The notes under the pieces: generated by a model
The model's input: the letters and a program-made list of their open reading frames with translations, nothing else
Told to the model about the DNA's origin: nothing
Databases searched by the model: none
Assembly (NCBI RefSeq): GCF_002305855.1
Contig: NZ_CP022163.1
Location: 8,127,765 to 8,191,764, forward strand
Length of the DNA: 64,000 nt
Direction of reading: 5' to 3'
Source of the DNA: Melittangium boletus DSM 14713
Lineage (GTDB): Bacteria; Myxococcota; Myxococcia; Myxococcales; Myxococcaceae
Shown here: one piece after another, positions 41,254-50,443 of the stretch
How positions within the stretch are numbered: position 1 is the first letter of the stretch
How the letters are laid out: each line of letters opens with the position of its first letter
Program-made: the position numbers and the translations under genes

Positions 41254-42492
41254 ATGAATCGATGTATGGTCGAGCAAAGGATCATCGTCATCGGCGGAGG
41301 CATCGGCGGGCTGTGTGCGGCGATTGCCCTGCGCAAGGCCGGGTGCGAGGTGGTGCTCTACGAGCGCGCCGGTGAGCTGCGTCAGGTGGGCGCGGGGCTC
41401 TCACTGTTGCCAAACGCGTTCCGCGCGCTGGAGACACTCGGACTGGCTCGGGAGGTCGCGGCCGTGGGCAAGCCCTGGCGAGAGACGCGCATCCACCGCT
41501 CAGATGGACGCGTCCTCGGCCACTTGCCCGTGGAGCCCTTGTGCCGGACCCTGGGCCAGTCGGCCGTGGTGATGTCCCGCGCGGAACTGCATGAGGTCTT
41601 GCTGCGAGCGCTCGGGCCTGACGTGCCGCGGCTTGGTGCCCGTTGCACGGGCTTCCGGGTTGAGGGGACGGGCGTGGTGGCGGAGTTCGAGGACGGCCGG
41701 CGTGAGCGTGGCGCCTGCCTCATCGGCGCGGATGGCTTGAACTCGATCATCCGCGGGCAGGTGGTGCCCGGTGTCACGCAGCGCTACAGCGGCCACAGTT
41801 CGTGGCGAGGCATGGTCGAGTTCGAGTCACCCGTTTTTCCGGAGGGCACTCTGTTCGAGGTGCTTGGGCGCGGCGCCCGCTTCGTGCTGTGCCACATCGG
41901 CCCTGGTGCCAGTGGGGCGAAGCGGGTGTATTGGGCCCTGCTGGCCAACACGCCCGCGGGTGGGCGCGACCCGGAGGGAGGGCGGAAGGCGTCCGTACTG
42001 AGCCGGGTGGGCGGATGGATGGCGCCGATCGAGGCGGTGGTCGAGGCCACGCCCGAGGAGGCCATTCTCCGCACGGATGTCAGTTGCATCGATCCGCTCG
42101 ATCGCTGGGGCGAGGGGCCGGTGACGCTGCTGGGAGACGCAGCGCACGCGATGGTGACGGACATGGCGCAGGGCGCCTGCCAGGCGATAGAGGATGCCGT
42201 CGTGTTGGCCCAGTGTGTGCGGGAGGCGGACGACCTCGAGCGCGCCCTGCGGGCCTACGAGGCGCGCCGCCGCCCCCGTACCGCGGAACTAGCGCGGCTG
42301 AGTTGGAGGTCCGGCTCCCTCCGGTATGTGGAGGGGAGGGTCTCCACCTGGCTACGGGACACGCTGTTGCGGTGCGTGCCGTCCTCCTTGGTGGAGAAGC
42401 AGCTTCGCTACGTGGTCGGCTTTCCCTTCCTGGACGCCCAGGCCGGCCCTGGAAGCACCCCGTTCAGGGCCGAGTCATGGTTGAAGCGATGA
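41254..42492 (+). CDS. FAD-dependent aromatic-type monooxygenase
   Basis: 412 residues from MNRCMVEQRIIVIGGG, chosen because AGGTG lies 4 bases upstream; an ATG 12 bases later is possible. GGGIGGLCAAIALRKAG is the FAD Rossmann loop, ACLIGADGLNSIIR the Asp-Gly motif and VTLLGDAAHAMVTDMAQGAC the Gly-Asp motif of class A flavoprotein hydroxylases (salicylate/kynurenine hydroxylase and zeaxanthin epoxidase relatives). They use NAD(P)H and oxygen to hydroxylate or epoxidise aromatic or polyene compounds. Stands alone; its 3' end overlaps the convergent lipoprotein gene by 29 bases. Confidence 0.9.
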   Translation: MNRCMVEQRIIVIGGGIGGLCAAIALRKAGCEVVLYERAGELRQVGAGLSLLPNAFRALETLGLAREVAAVGKPWRETRIHRSDGRVLGHLPVEPLCRTLGQSAVVMSRAELHEVLLRALGPDVPRLGARCTGFRVEGTGVVAEFEDGRRERGACLIGADGLNSIIRGQVVPGVTQRYSGHSSWRGMVEFESPVFPEGTLFEVLGRGARFVLCHIGPGASGAKRVYWALLANTPAGGRDPEGGRKASVLSRVGGWMAPIEAVVEATPEEAILRTDVSCIDPLDRWGEGPVTLLGDAAHAMVTDMAQGACQAIEDAVVLAQCVREADDLERALRAYEARRRPRTAELARLSWRSGSLRYVEGRVSTWLRDTLLRCVPSSLVEKQLRYVVGFPFLDAQAGPGSTPFRAESWLKR

Positions 42493-43921
42493 GGAAGGCG
42501 TCACGCTCGCCCTTCTCATAGGGGGGCACCGGGGGCTGCAAATCGCCGGTCGTGTACCCGACGATGAAGATCTCCCCACACTGATCCACCGCCACGGCGT
42601 TCGGGTGATCATCTCCCTCGCTTCCCCACTGCCTGGTCGCGAGCCGTTCACCGTCCTTGTCGAACATCATCAGGAAGACGTCTTGCTGGCCCTTGTTCGC
42701 CAAGGGATCGTGCTCGAGCACTGAATCCAGTGTCTCGCCCACCACGATGATGTGGCCTTGGGTGTCAACCGTCATGTCCGTCACGAAGTCGGCGCCGGGG
42801 GAGCCATATTGCTTCGTCCAGAGGATCTCTCCGAGGGCTCCCTTTTCCGGATTCATGTTGAGCAACCGCAGCACCACGTCCTGTTCGCCGTGGGATTTCT
42901 CGCCCATGATCCCCATCGTGGCGCCGGCGATGAGCAGATTCCCATCGGGGAGGAACTGGGCGGCTTGGATCGTGTCCATGCTGATCGGCGATTGCCTCCA
43001 GACAGGACCGAGTTCACCCTCGCGGGTGTTGTCGAGCTTGCGCACGAACGCGCCCCGCTGAGGTCCAGCGCTGATGTTGCCCGTGACGTAGATTCCGCTA
43101 TCGCGTTGGAGGTCCACGGCCAGGCCTCCCAGCGTGTCGGTGTAGGAGGTATCGAACGACTTCGTCCACGCCTGGGTGAGCGCCGGTCCGTTCGCGGACC
43201 GCTTCAATTTGGTCACGAAGGGGTCCTCCCACCGCTCGACGTAGTGGGTGCCCGAGGGCACGTAGAAGTCGTCGAATCCACTGACGATGAGGTCTCCCTG
43301 GGCGTCGAAGGCGAGCCGGTTCGGGTGCTGCGGGTAGCTCGTGCCGCCCTGGTACAGGATGACCTCCCGGTCGGAGCCATGGGGCCCCGCCACGTAGAAG
43401 TCCTGTTGCCCCTGGTGGGTGAACTCAGCGACAGCGCCGTGGGTTGGATTGAAGGAGCCCGTGGTGCGGCCGGTGAAGTAGAGATCGCCCGTGTCCGGAT
43501 GGAACACCAGCGCATCGATGGTCTCGGTCGTGCCTGGAATGTCGATGATCTTGTCCTTGTGTGGGAGCAAGACCTGATCGGCCGTGTGAGCCATGTGAAA
43601 CAGCACGCCTCTCGAGTCTCCCGAGGGATCGAATCGTGCCGCTCCGACATCGCCATTCTCATATCCGGCCAGGTAGAGCCTGCCCTTCGCGTCGAGCGCC
43701 ACGTCCAGGAACTCCTCGCTCTTCTTCGTTCCGAACTGGAACCCCCACTCGGGTGTCTTGGCGGCCTCCGAAGGCGGTCGGAAGCATCCGGTGGGCGTCG
43801 TGCCGGAGTCGGGTGGTCCGTCCTGGGGGGGCTCGCCGGTTCCCCGCTCGCAGGCGGTCAGGGCCCACATCAAAAGCATGACACCCATCCGAACGAACAT
43901 GATCGCGAACACTCCATTCAT
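42464..43921 (-). CDS. propeller-like repeat lipoprotein
   Basis: 485 residues from MNGVFAIMFVRMGVMLLMWA; the lipobox ALTAC gives an N-terminal lipid-Cys near residue 24. The mature protein consists of repeats about 45-55 residues long of the type DVALDAKGRLYLAGYENGDV, LVFHPDTGDLYFTGRTTGSF, RLAFDAQGDLIVSGFDDFYV, GLAVDLQRDSGIYVTGNISA, DMTVDTQGHIIVVGETLDSV and AVAVDQCGEIFIVGYTTGDL. This is the pattern of SBBP/delta-60-type beta-propellers. Such proteins are surface or periplasmic; the ligand is unknown. Encoded directly downstream of the receptor kinase gene (17-base gap), so possibly part of that operon. Confidence 0.83.
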   Translation of the reverse strand: MNGVFAIMFVRMGVMLLMWALTACERGTGEPPQDGPPDSGTTPTGCFRPPSEAAKTPEWGFQFGTKKSEEFLDVALDAKGRLYLAGYENGDVGAARFDPSGDSRGVLFHMAHTADQVLLPHKDKIIDIPGTTETIDALVFHPDTGDLYFTGRTTGSFNPTHGAVAEFTHQGQQDFYVAGPHGSDREVILYQGGTSYPQHPNRLAFDAQGDLIVSGFDDFYVPSGTHYVERWEDPFVTKLKRSANGPALTQAWTKSFDTSYTDTLGGLAVDLQRDSGIYVTGNISAGPQRGAFVRKLDNTREGELGPVWRQSPISMDTIQAAQFLPDGNLLIAGATMGIMGEKSHGEQDVVLRLLNMNPEKGALGEILWTKQYGSPGADFVTDMTVDTQGHIIVVGETLDSVLEHDPLANKGQQDVFLMMFDKDGERLATRQWGSEGDDHPNAVAVDQCGEIFIVGYTTGDLQPPVPPYEKGERDAFLIASTMTRP

Positions 43922-43938
43922 GGTGGGGAGCGAACCCC

Positions 43939-45291
43939 TCAGTGGGCACGCACCGACAGGGAGTACTGGCGCAGTTGGCCATCCCGTGTCCACGCCCGCA
44001 GCAGGGTCTGCCCTGGGCCCTTCGGCGTGACCCGGATCACATCCCCGATCGGAGGCTCCACGCCCACGATGCTCGAGTCGCCGAGGGTCAACCGCTCGAC
44101 TTGTGGCAGGGTGAGGTCGACGGGCTCACCCATTCGCAGCTCGATGGACTCATTCTCCCGGGAGATCCACACGTCCTGGAGCGCGCTCCTCAGGGCCTCT
44201 CCGCCCACGAGCGCCAGGGAGAGGCCCACCCCCATGGCCACCACCGGCCCCCAACGAAACCGCGAGGGGACTCGGAGCGCCGCGAGCAGCGCGTCCAGGG
44301 AAGGGAAGCGGTCCTCGGGACGCAGCGCCAATCCCCGGTCGAGCGCGGCCCGCAGTGCCCTCGGCGGACGGGGGCTCCGGGGTCTGGGCATCCGCCGCCA
44401 GCGGGATCGCTCCTCGCGGGCCCGTGTGTCGAAGGGCCGCACGCCGTACAACGCCTCGTACAACGTCACGCAGAAGCTGAACTGGTCTCCGCGCGCATCC
44501 ACCTCGCGACCCGCGAGTTGCTCGGGCGACATGTACGCGGGCGTGCCCGCCACCGCTTCCCCCTCGGTGCCCACCTCCGCATCGCGCACCAGCCCGAAGT
44601 CCGTGACGCGCGGCCGTCCATCCGCGCCCACCAGCACGTTGCCGGGCTTGAAGTCCCGGTGAACCAGCCCCGCGCGGTGCGCCGCCGCCAGTCCCTCTCC
44701 CGCCTGGAGCAGGATCGCGAGCACCTCGCGCCACGGCCGCTCGCGCGCCCTCAGCCACTCCGCCAGCGTCGGACCCTCCACGCGCTCCATCACCAGGAAG
44801 ACGTGCTCGCCCTCCATACCCAGCTCGAAGAGCGGCAACACGTTGGGGTGCGCGAGCCGCGCCATCGCCTGGGCCTCGCGCACGAGCCGAGCCCGGGCCT
44901 CGTCTCCGCCCAATCCCGGCCGCAAGAGCTTGAGCGCCACCGTGCGCCCCAGCATGGGGTCCCTCGCCGCGTACACCACGCCCATGCCACCTTGTCCCAG
45001 CGTGCCCTCGAGCAGGTAGCGGCCGAGCGGATGGCCCGCGCGGAACAGGGGCGTCTCCGGGACGGCGGGCAGCGTGGGCGCTCCCGTCTCCAGGTGCGTG
45101 GGGGCGTTCGCCAGGTCGGGTTCCGAGTCCTCGGCCACCACCGCCAGGATGGCCCGGCACGCCGCGCACCCATCCAGGTGCCGTTCCAACTCCGGCGTGT
45201 TCACGGCGCCAGGGGCCCCATGGGCGAGCCCCACGAGCACGTTTTCATCCGGGCACTCGTCGGGCGCGCCCTCTCGCGATCGATGAAGCAT
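43939..45291 (-). CDS. receptor Ser/Thr kinase with N-terminal anti-sigma-type zinc motif and C-terminal pilus-N-like domain
   Basis: 450 residues from MLHRSREGAPDECPDENVLV (GAGGA 8 bases upstream). Residues 38-45 give His-x3-Cys-x2-Cys (HLDGCAAC), the zinc motif of anti-sigma factors. A PknB-type kinase follows (about 85-345): GTLGQGGMGVVYAARD, AxK in VALKLL, catalytic VHRDFKPGNVLV, VTDFGLV, GTPAYMSPEQLAGR. One membrane span (VVAMGVGLSLALVGG) leads to a 75-residue outer domain IELRMGEPVDLTLPQVERLT...GDVIRVTPKGPGQTLL, which resembles the N-terminal domain of pilus/secretin proteins and the small protein encoded just upstream. Lies in an operon after a sigma factor, suggesting it binds and controls it. 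Confidence 0.87.
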   Translation of the reverse strand: MLHRSREGAPDECPDENVLVGLAHGAPGAVNTPELERHLDGCAACRAILAVVAEDSEPDLANAPTHLETGAPTLPAVPETPLFRAGHPLGRYLLEGTLGQGGMGVVYAARDPMLGRTVALKLLRPGLGGDEARARLVREAQAMARLAHPNVLPLFELGMEGEHVFLVMERVEGPTLAEWLRARERPWREVLAILLQAGEGLAAAHRAGLVHRDFKPGNVLVGADGRPRVTDFGLVRDAEVGTEGEAVAGTPAYMSPEQLAGREVDARGDQFSFCVTLYEALYGVRPFDTRAREERSRWRRMPRPRSPRPPRALRAALDRGLALRPEDRFPSLDALLAALRVPSRFRWGPVVAMGVGLSLALVGGEALRSALQDVWISRENESIELRMGEPVDLTLPQVERLTLGDSSIVGVEPPIGDVIRVTPKGPGQTLLRAWTRDGQLRQYSLSVRAH

Positions 45292-45340
45292 GGGCTCCAT
45301 CCTCGCAGGCACGCCCGCCGGAGGAAATCCCACGCCGGAC

Positions 45341-45676
45341 TCACTCCTTGACGATGATCTCGTACGTCCGGCGCTTCCCGTCCTTCGACCAGACGGTGAA
45401 GGTCGTCTTGCCCACCTTCTCCCCGGTCATGTGGAAGACCGTCTTCGCCGAGTCGCCGGGGACGGAGACATTGAGGATTTCCGGATCCTGGATGCTCGAG
45501 CCGATGGCGTCCTTCGACTCCAGCTTCTTCGTCTCCCCCCGCTTCAGGGTGATGGTCTCCGAGGGGATGGCCAGGGCTTTCTTCGGGACGGGCGCCGACT
45601 GCTCCGCGCCCGCCGCCGTGCCGGCCATCACCACCGCCAGAACCGCGACCCTGCCCAGCTGCTTCTTCACGTCCAT
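45341..45676 (-). CDS. small secreted protein with a pilus-N-like domain
   Basis: 111 residues with AAGGAG before MDVKKQLGRVAVLAVVMAGT; signal peptide probably cut after AGA-E. The mature 85 residues (SETITLKRGETKKLESKDAI, ILNVSVPGDSAKTVFHMTGE, KVGKTTFTVWSKDGKRRTYE) match the beta-domain found at the N-terminus of pilus assembly/secretin proteins (a binding-to-glycine-rich-loop layout). The same layout forms the outer domain of the kinase encoded 49 bases downstream, so the two may compete or pair in the periplasm (inference). Confidence 0.75.
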   Translation of the reverse strand: MDVKKQLGRVAVLAVVMAGTAAGAEQSAPVPKKALAIPSETITLKRGETKKLESKDAIGSSIQDPEILNVSVPGDSAKTVFHMTGEKVGKTTFTVWSKDGKRRTYEIIVKE

Positions 45677-45765
45677 GAGAGTGTGCTCCTTGGGTTGCCT
45701 TCACCCCGAAGACACCTGCCCCCCCCGCGCCGTTGCACGGCGGCGAATAAAAAAGCGCGAGCGGC

Positions 45766-46662
45766 TCAGGAGCGGGTGGCCAGGAGCCCGGAAAGGCTCT
45801 GCTCCAGGTTCCCCGCCCCGTCGAGCAACACGCTGTGCAGCTCGCTCGGAGACAAGCGCAAGCGCTCGGCGAGCCGGACGCGGGTGCCCTCGAGCACGTC
45901 CTCGCGGGCCTGGGCGAGCCAGCGTGACACGGTGGACTTGTGGGTGCGGTACAGGGTGCCCAGTCGCTCCAGGCTCATTCCCTCCACGACGTGCAGGCGC
46001 AGCAGCATGCGCTCCCGCGTGGGCAGCGCGGCGAAGGCCTCGGCGAGCGCGGCCTGGAAGTCCGCCCGGTGACGCGCGTGCAGGGGTTCCCAGTGCGCGG
46101 CCTCGGCGCGAAGCGTGGCCTCGGCGAGAACTTCCTGCTCGGCGCGGGCCTGGCGTCCGGCGCCGCGGCGCGAGTTGAGGGCGGTGCGCACGGCGGCCGC
46201 GCGCAGCCACCCGGCGAGCGGTCCCTGGCCCAGGTACGCGGCGAGCCCTGGCGGACGCCCCGCCTCGGACAAGAGGAGCCGGGAGCGCAGGCGTTGCGCC
46301 ACCTCGGCGGCGGCGTCGGCGTCCCGGAGCACGCGGGTGGCCGCGGCGGTCACCTTGGGAAAGAAGTGGGCTTCCAGGGCCGCCTGGGCCTCGGCGTCTC
46401 CCCGGACACACGCCGCCGCGAGGAAGAGCTCCCCGGTATGCATGGCGCGCAAGGCCTGCTCGAGTCCGGCATTCGGAGGCAGGCGCTCCGCGAGATATTC
46501 GACGAAGCGTTCGGCTTCCAAGGCGACGCGTGGCCATGACGCGCGCGCCTGGGTGATCACCGTCTCGAGCATCGCTTCCAGTTCGGAGAGCGAGGCGGGT
46601 TCGCCCATCCCGGGCCGCAGGCGGGAGATGAAGCGGGACGCGAGGGAGGGGAGGAAAGGCAT
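45766..46662 (-). CDS. sigma-70-type (ECF-like) RNA polymerase sigma factor
   Basis: 298 residues. A helical N-terminal part specific to myxobacterial proteins precedes a degenerate region 2 (AEVAQRLRSRLLLSEAGRPP, GPLAGWLRAAAVRTALNSRR) and a clear region 4: LAEAFAALPTRERMLLRLHV, VEGMSLERLGTLYRTHKSTV, SRWLAQAREDVLEGTRVRLA, the helix-turn-helix that reads the -35 element. The start MPFLPSLASRFISRL follows the DinB stop by one base. With the small secreted protein and the zinc-motif kinase downstream it forms a plausible signal-to-transcription module. Confidence 0.83.
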   Translation of the reverse strand: MPFLPSLASRFISRLRPGMGEPASLSELEAMLETVITQARASWPRVALEAERFVEYLAERLPPNAGLEQALRAMHTGELFLAAACVRGDAEAQAALEAHFFPKVTAAATRVLRDADAAAEVAQRLRSRLLLSEAGRPPGLAAYLGQGPLAGWLRAAAVRTALNSRRGAGRQARAEQEVLAEATLRAEAAHWEPLHARHRADFQAALAEAFAALPTRERMLLRLHVVEGMSLERLGTLYRTHKSTVSRWLAQAREDVLEGTRVRLAERLRLSPSELHSVLLDGAGNLEQSLSGLLATRS

Positions 46663-46663
46663 C

Positions 46664-47188
46664 TCAGCGTTTGCTGACGGCGTGGAGGAAGCGTGCGTAG
46701 CCGATCTCGGCGGCGTTCTTCGTGAGCTCGATATTGACCCAGGCGACAACATCGCCGAACGGACGGTCCTGGAGGGGCCAGCGTGTCCGTTGCGTGGAGC
46801 GCAGGTCGTCGTCGGTGAGCGGGTCGAGCCTCGCCCGCCACTGTCCCTGGAGCTGGCCGATCCACGCGCGCACGTCGTCGGCACTGCCAGGCCACATCAC
46901 GCCCTCGCGAGAGAGCGTCCCGTCGCCGAAGGAGTGGTCGAGCACCATGGACCACCAGAAGCCGAGGTGCCACGTCAGCCATGCGATGCTCGACGGGCCG
47001 ATGTCATAGTCCTCGCGCTCTGGCCAGTCGGCGCGCCACCGTCCATCGGAGCCCGGATGCACGTGCAATCCCGCATGGGCAGGGCGCCACAAGCACTCCT
47101 CGGTGGTGAGCCCATTGAGGTGGAACTGGGTCAGCGCCCACGCTGTCTCAAACTGCCGGAGCAAGCAGTCACGCATCTCGTTGGCCAT
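46664..47188 (-). CDS. DinB-like four-helix protein
   Basis: 174 residues from MANEMRDCLLRQFETAWALT. The four-helix DinB/YfiT layout shows in FETAWALTQFHLNGLTTEE, SSIAWLTWHLGFWWSMVLDH and GDVVAWVNIELTKNAAEIGY; the three His expected to bind metal could be those in FHLNG, TWHLG and VLDHS, though the third family His is usually in the last helix, where Glu/Asn stand here. Members include bacillithiol/mycothiol-type transferases. The sigma factor gene begins one base after its stop, so it heads that operon. Confidence 0.75.
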   Translation of the reverse strand: MANEMRDCLLRQFETAWALTQFHLNGLTTEECLWRPAHAGLHVHPGSDGRWRADWPEREDYDIGPSSIAWLTWHLGFWWSMVLDHSFGDGTLSREGVMWPGSADDVRAWIGQLQGQWRARLDPLTDDDLRSTQRTRWPLQDRPFGDVVAWVNIELTKNAAEIGYARFLHAVSKR

Positions 47189-47229
47189 CCGCGGAGTGTA
47201 CCCGCGGGAGCCTGCTCGCGTCTGGCTTG

Positions 47230-49386
47230 TTAGAGCGGCCGGCCGGTGGAGGCCTGAGACATGCGCACCGCGCGCTCCATCAGCTCGGTCTGGGCCCAGC
47301 GCTTCTCGCCCTCGGGGACGCGGCGCAGCCATTCTCCGTCCGCGCTGAGCGTCCACGCGTGGGTGTTCTCCGAGAGGCAGCGCTCGAGGATGTCGCGCAC
47401 CTGGGCGATGAGCTGGGGCTCCTCCACGGGGGTGAGCGCCTCCACGCGGTGGTCGAGGTTGCGCGGCATGAGGTCCGCCGAGCCGATGTAGCAGCGCGTC
47501 TCGCCGCCGCGCTCGAAGACGTAGACGCGCGAGTGCTCCAGGAAGCGGCCCAGCGTGGAGACGACCCGGATGTTCTCGGAGACGCCCGGCACGAGCGGCC
47601 GCAGGCAGCAGATGCCCCGGATGTTGAGGTCCACCTTCACGCCCGCGCGCGAGGCGTCATAGAGCGCGTGGATGAGCACGGGGTCCACCAGCGCGTTCAT
47701 CTTCATCTGGATGCGCGAGGGGTGCTCGGCCGAGTGCGCGGCGATGGTGCGGCGGATCTCCTCGTGCAGTCCCTCTCGCATGTTGATGGGCGCCACGAGC
47801 AGCTTGCGGAAGGACTTGGGCCGGGCGAAGCCGGTGAGGAAGTTGAACAGGTCGGCCACGTCCGCGCCGATGTCCGGATCCGTGGTGAACAAGCCCAGGT
47901 CCGTGTAGAGCCGGGCCGTCTTGGCGTTGTAGTTGCCCGTGCCCACGTGCACGTAGTGGCGCACCTTCTCGCCCTCGCGCCGGACGATCAGGATGGCCTT
48001 GGCGTGGGTCTTGAGTCCGGGGATGCCGTAGACGACGTGCGCTCCAGCCTCCTCCAGCGCGAGCGCCCAGCGGATGTTGGCGCGCTCGTCGAAGCGCGCC
48101 TTGAGCTCCACCATGCACACCGCCTGCTTGCCGCGCTCGGTGGCGCGGATGAGCGCGGGCACCAGCGGCGACTTGTCCGAGGTGCGGTACACCGTCTGCT
48201 TGATGGCGAGCACGTCCGGGTCCTCCACCGCCTCGGTGACGAAGCGCTCCACGGAGGTGGCGAAGGACTCGTACGGGTGGTGCACCAGCAGGGCGCCCCG
48301 GCGCATGGCGGACATCACCGTCGTTATCTCCCCGTCGTTCTCGGCCTGAAGGCGCGGCTGGGTGACGGGTGTCCACGGCGGATCCCTCAGCTCCGCGAAG
48401 CCGGGCGTGGCCACCAGGGACATCAGGTCCGACATGTCCAGCAGATCCTGCTCCTCGTAGAGCTGCCGGGGCTCGAGCGACAGGGCCTCCATCAACGGAT
48501 CGAGCAGCTTGGGGTTCATCCCCGACTGCACTTCCAGGCGGATGACGTCGCCGAAGCGGCGCTGGCGCAGCTCCGTCTGCACCGCCACGAGCAGATCCTC
48601 CGCGTCCTCGGACACGGTGTAGTCCGCGTCCCGGGTGACGCGGAACAGGCCCCGGTCGAGCACTTCCATGCCGGGGAACAGATCTCCCAGGTGGTTGGCG
48701 ATGACATCCTCGAGCAGCACGTAGGACGTGGTGCCCTTGAGAGGCACGAAGCGCGACAGCAACTCCTTGGGCACCTTCACCCGCGCCACGTTCTCCGTGT
48801 CCGTGACCGGATCCCTCAGGAGCACCGCCAGGCTCAGGGACAGGTTGGAGATGTAGGGGAAGTGTCGGCCGAGTCCGATGGCCAGCGGGGTGAGCACGGG
48901 GAAGATCTGCTCGCGGAAGCGCTGGTCCATCTGGGCGCGCGATTCGGCGTCCAGATCCTTCATGGCGAGGATGCGCAGGCCCTTCTCCGCGAGCGTGGGG
49001 CGCAGCTGGCGCTCGAAGCAGTCCGTGTGGCGCTTGCCCTGTTCCAGGATGCGCGCGTGCAGCTTGTCGAGCGTCTCGCCCGGGGTGGCGCCGTCGGGCA
49101 CCAGGCGCGCCACGCGGTTGCCCACCTGCTCGTGCAGACGGGCCACGCGGATCATGAAGAATTCATCGAGGTTGCGCGCGTAGATGGCGCAGAACTTCAC
49201 GCGCTCCATCAACGGCACCGAGGCGTCCTCGGCGAGCTGGAGCACGCGGTTGTTGAAGGCGAGCCAGGACAGCTCCCGGTTGAAGAACAGATCACTGTCC
49301 TGGATATCCGTCCCGGGAGGAATGACGTCCCGCTCCGCCGTGGGCTTGTGGGAGGTGGAGTTCTTGCTGGCTGCGCGCTTGGGCAT
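47230..49386 (-). CDS. ppk1: polyphosphate kinase 1
   Basis: 718 residues, full length. Reversible transfer of the terminal phosphate of ATP to long-chain polyphosphate. N domain LFFNRELSWLAFNNRVLQLA and FCAIYARNLDEFFMIRVARL; head domain; core with HHPYESFATSVERFVTEA, AIKQTVYRTSDKSPLVPALI, VCMVELKARFDERANI, catalytic His in YGIPGLKTHAKAILIV, and VHVGTGNYNAKTARLYTDLG; second core part with IQMKMNALVDPVLIHALYDA and RCYIGSADLMPRNLDHRVEA. Polyphosphate supports stress survival, motility and development in myxobacteria. No exopolyphosphatase gene is adjacent. Monocistronic. Confidence 0.97.
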   Translation of the reverse strand: MPKRAASKNSTSHKPTAERDVIPPGTDIQDSDLFFNRELSWLAFNNRVLQLAEDASVPLMERVKFCAIYARNLDEFFMIRVARLHEQVGNRVARLVPDGATPGETLDKLHARILEQGKRHTDCFERQLRPTLAEKGLRILAMKDLDAESRAQMDQRFREQIFPVLTPLAIGLGRHFPYISNLSLSLAVLLRDPVTDTENVARVKVPKELLSRFVPLKGTTSYVLLEDVIANHLGDLFPGMEVLDRGLFRVTRDADYTVSEDAEDLLVAVQTELRQRRFGDVIRLEVQSGMNPKLLDPLMEALSLEPRQLYEEQDLLDMSDLMSLVATPGFAELRDPPWTPVTQPRLQAENDGEITTVMSAMRRGALLVHHPYESFATSVERFVTEAVEDPDVLAIKQTVYRTSDKSPLVPALIRATERGKQAVCMVELKARFDERANIRWALALEEAGAHVVYGIPGLKTHAKAILIVRREGEKVRHYVHVGTGNYNAKTARLYTDLGLFTTDPDIGADVADLFNFLTGFARPKSFRKLLVAPINMREGLHEEIRRTIAAHSAEHPSRIQMKMNALVDPVLIHALYDASRAGVKVDLNIRGICCLRPLVPGVSENIRVVSTLGRFLEHSRVYVFERGGETRCYIGSADLMPRNLDHRVEALTPVEEPQLIAQVRDILERCLSENTHAWTLSADGEWLRRVPEGEKRWAQTELMERAVRMSQASTGRPL

Positions 49387-49461
49387 GTCCGCTCTTTCGA
49401 GGAGACGGAGCGATGTAGCAGAACGCGACTGGCGTGATTGTGAACTGTGGGTTCGCCCTGT

Positions 49462-50049
49462 CTAGGAGGCGACGAGCCGCGTCATGGGCCGCCGCTGGGG
49501 GTGCACCGCCACCTCGTACTGATTGCCGTGCTCGTCCTGGCGGATGACGGCCCAGCCCTGGCGTGACGGGGTGCCGCGCGGTTCGACCGAGTAGGACTGG
49601 TTGGGGCTCCGAGTACCCATCAACCGGCTGAGGCACTCGGCATGGTCGCGCAGGGGCAGCACGCACTGGTCATGACGCTGGCCCCGCGCGTCCGTGTGGA
49701 CGATGGCCCACCCATCCAGGGACAGGGGGTGCTGCATGTCCGCCCGCCACAGCACGTCGCGTGGGGACAGGCCCAGGTGCGCGAGCGCGTGGTCGACCTC
49801 CACGTGCTCCATCCAGAGCGACGCCTCGGGCGGCTCCTGGGCGGACTGCACGGGCATCTCGATGAAGAGCTCCAGACCGCATTCGCAGGTGGATTCCCAC
49901 CGGTAGCGCGGCCCCATGCCATCGCCTTCCTCGTCGTGGACGAGGGGCTCGCCCAGGCGTTCTTCGAGGGCTGCTCGCGACACGCTCAGGGTGCAAGCGC
50001 GTTTCTGCGTCCTCGGGGGAACCAGGCTGCGGGTGGCGAGCGGCTTCAT
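49462..50049 (-). CDS. hypothetical protein with a duplicated WAI/VxxDxxG motif
   Basis: 195 residues from MKPLATRSLVPPRTQKRACT with AGGAGAAA upstream. The first half holds a Cys pair in RYRWESTCECGLELFIEMPV, possibly a small metal site. The second half contains two related stretches, GWAIVHTDARGQRHDQCVLP and GWAVIRQDEHGNQYEVAVHP, each followed by a Arg-rich helix. No signal peptide, no family recognised. Stands alone between ppk1 and the long leader of the lectin-like gene. Confidence 0.6.
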   Translation of the reverse strand: MKPLATRSLVPPRTQKRACTLSVSRAALEERLGEPLVHDEEGDGMGPRYRWESTCECGLELFIEMPVQSAQEPPEASLWMEHVEVDHALAHLGLSPRDVLWRADMQHPLSLDGWAIVHTDARGQRHDQCVLPLRDHAECLSRLMGTRSPNQSYSVEPRGTPSRQGWAVIRQDEHGNQYEVAVHPQRRPMTRLVAS

Positions 50050-50443
50050 GGGATTTCTCCTCTTTCGGGGAAGGGAAATCTAGTCCTCGTCCAAGTACCC
50101 GCCAGGGGGGCAGGCGTGAGTTCTGTCCATTGGAGGAGAAGTCGCCGGAAAGAGGGCGACTTCCGTCTGTGAATGGACGCTGTCCTGCCCTTCAGGGCGA
50201 GCGGGTGAAGACCTCCGCGAACGACTGGCTCCGGCTGATCCGCAGTCCAGCCCAGTGGGTGGGCTCGACCACGGTAGGGGGGCAAGGGCGCCCGGCAAGC
50301 CCTCCCGAGCGGGACTTCGGCCTACTTCCCACCAGTACGCGATTGCGCTGGCTCCTTTCGTCCTGAATAAGACGAAGGAGCGCGGCGTCCGTGCGCGCTC
50401 ACGCCAGGGGCCTCCATCGAGACCCGGCAAGAGGGGAGACACA
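50050..50443 (+). promoter_or_regulatory. long gene-free leader with two hairpins upstream of the lectin-like gene
   Basis: About 395 bases without a gene. One hairpin (50138-50163) has perfect arms GAAGTCGCC / GGCGACTTC; a second (50351-50381) pairs GCTCCTTTCGTC with GACGAAGGAGC, one bulged base, 63 bases before the start codon. Neither has a T tract. I could not match the region to a known riboswitch by eye. Confidence 0.4.
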
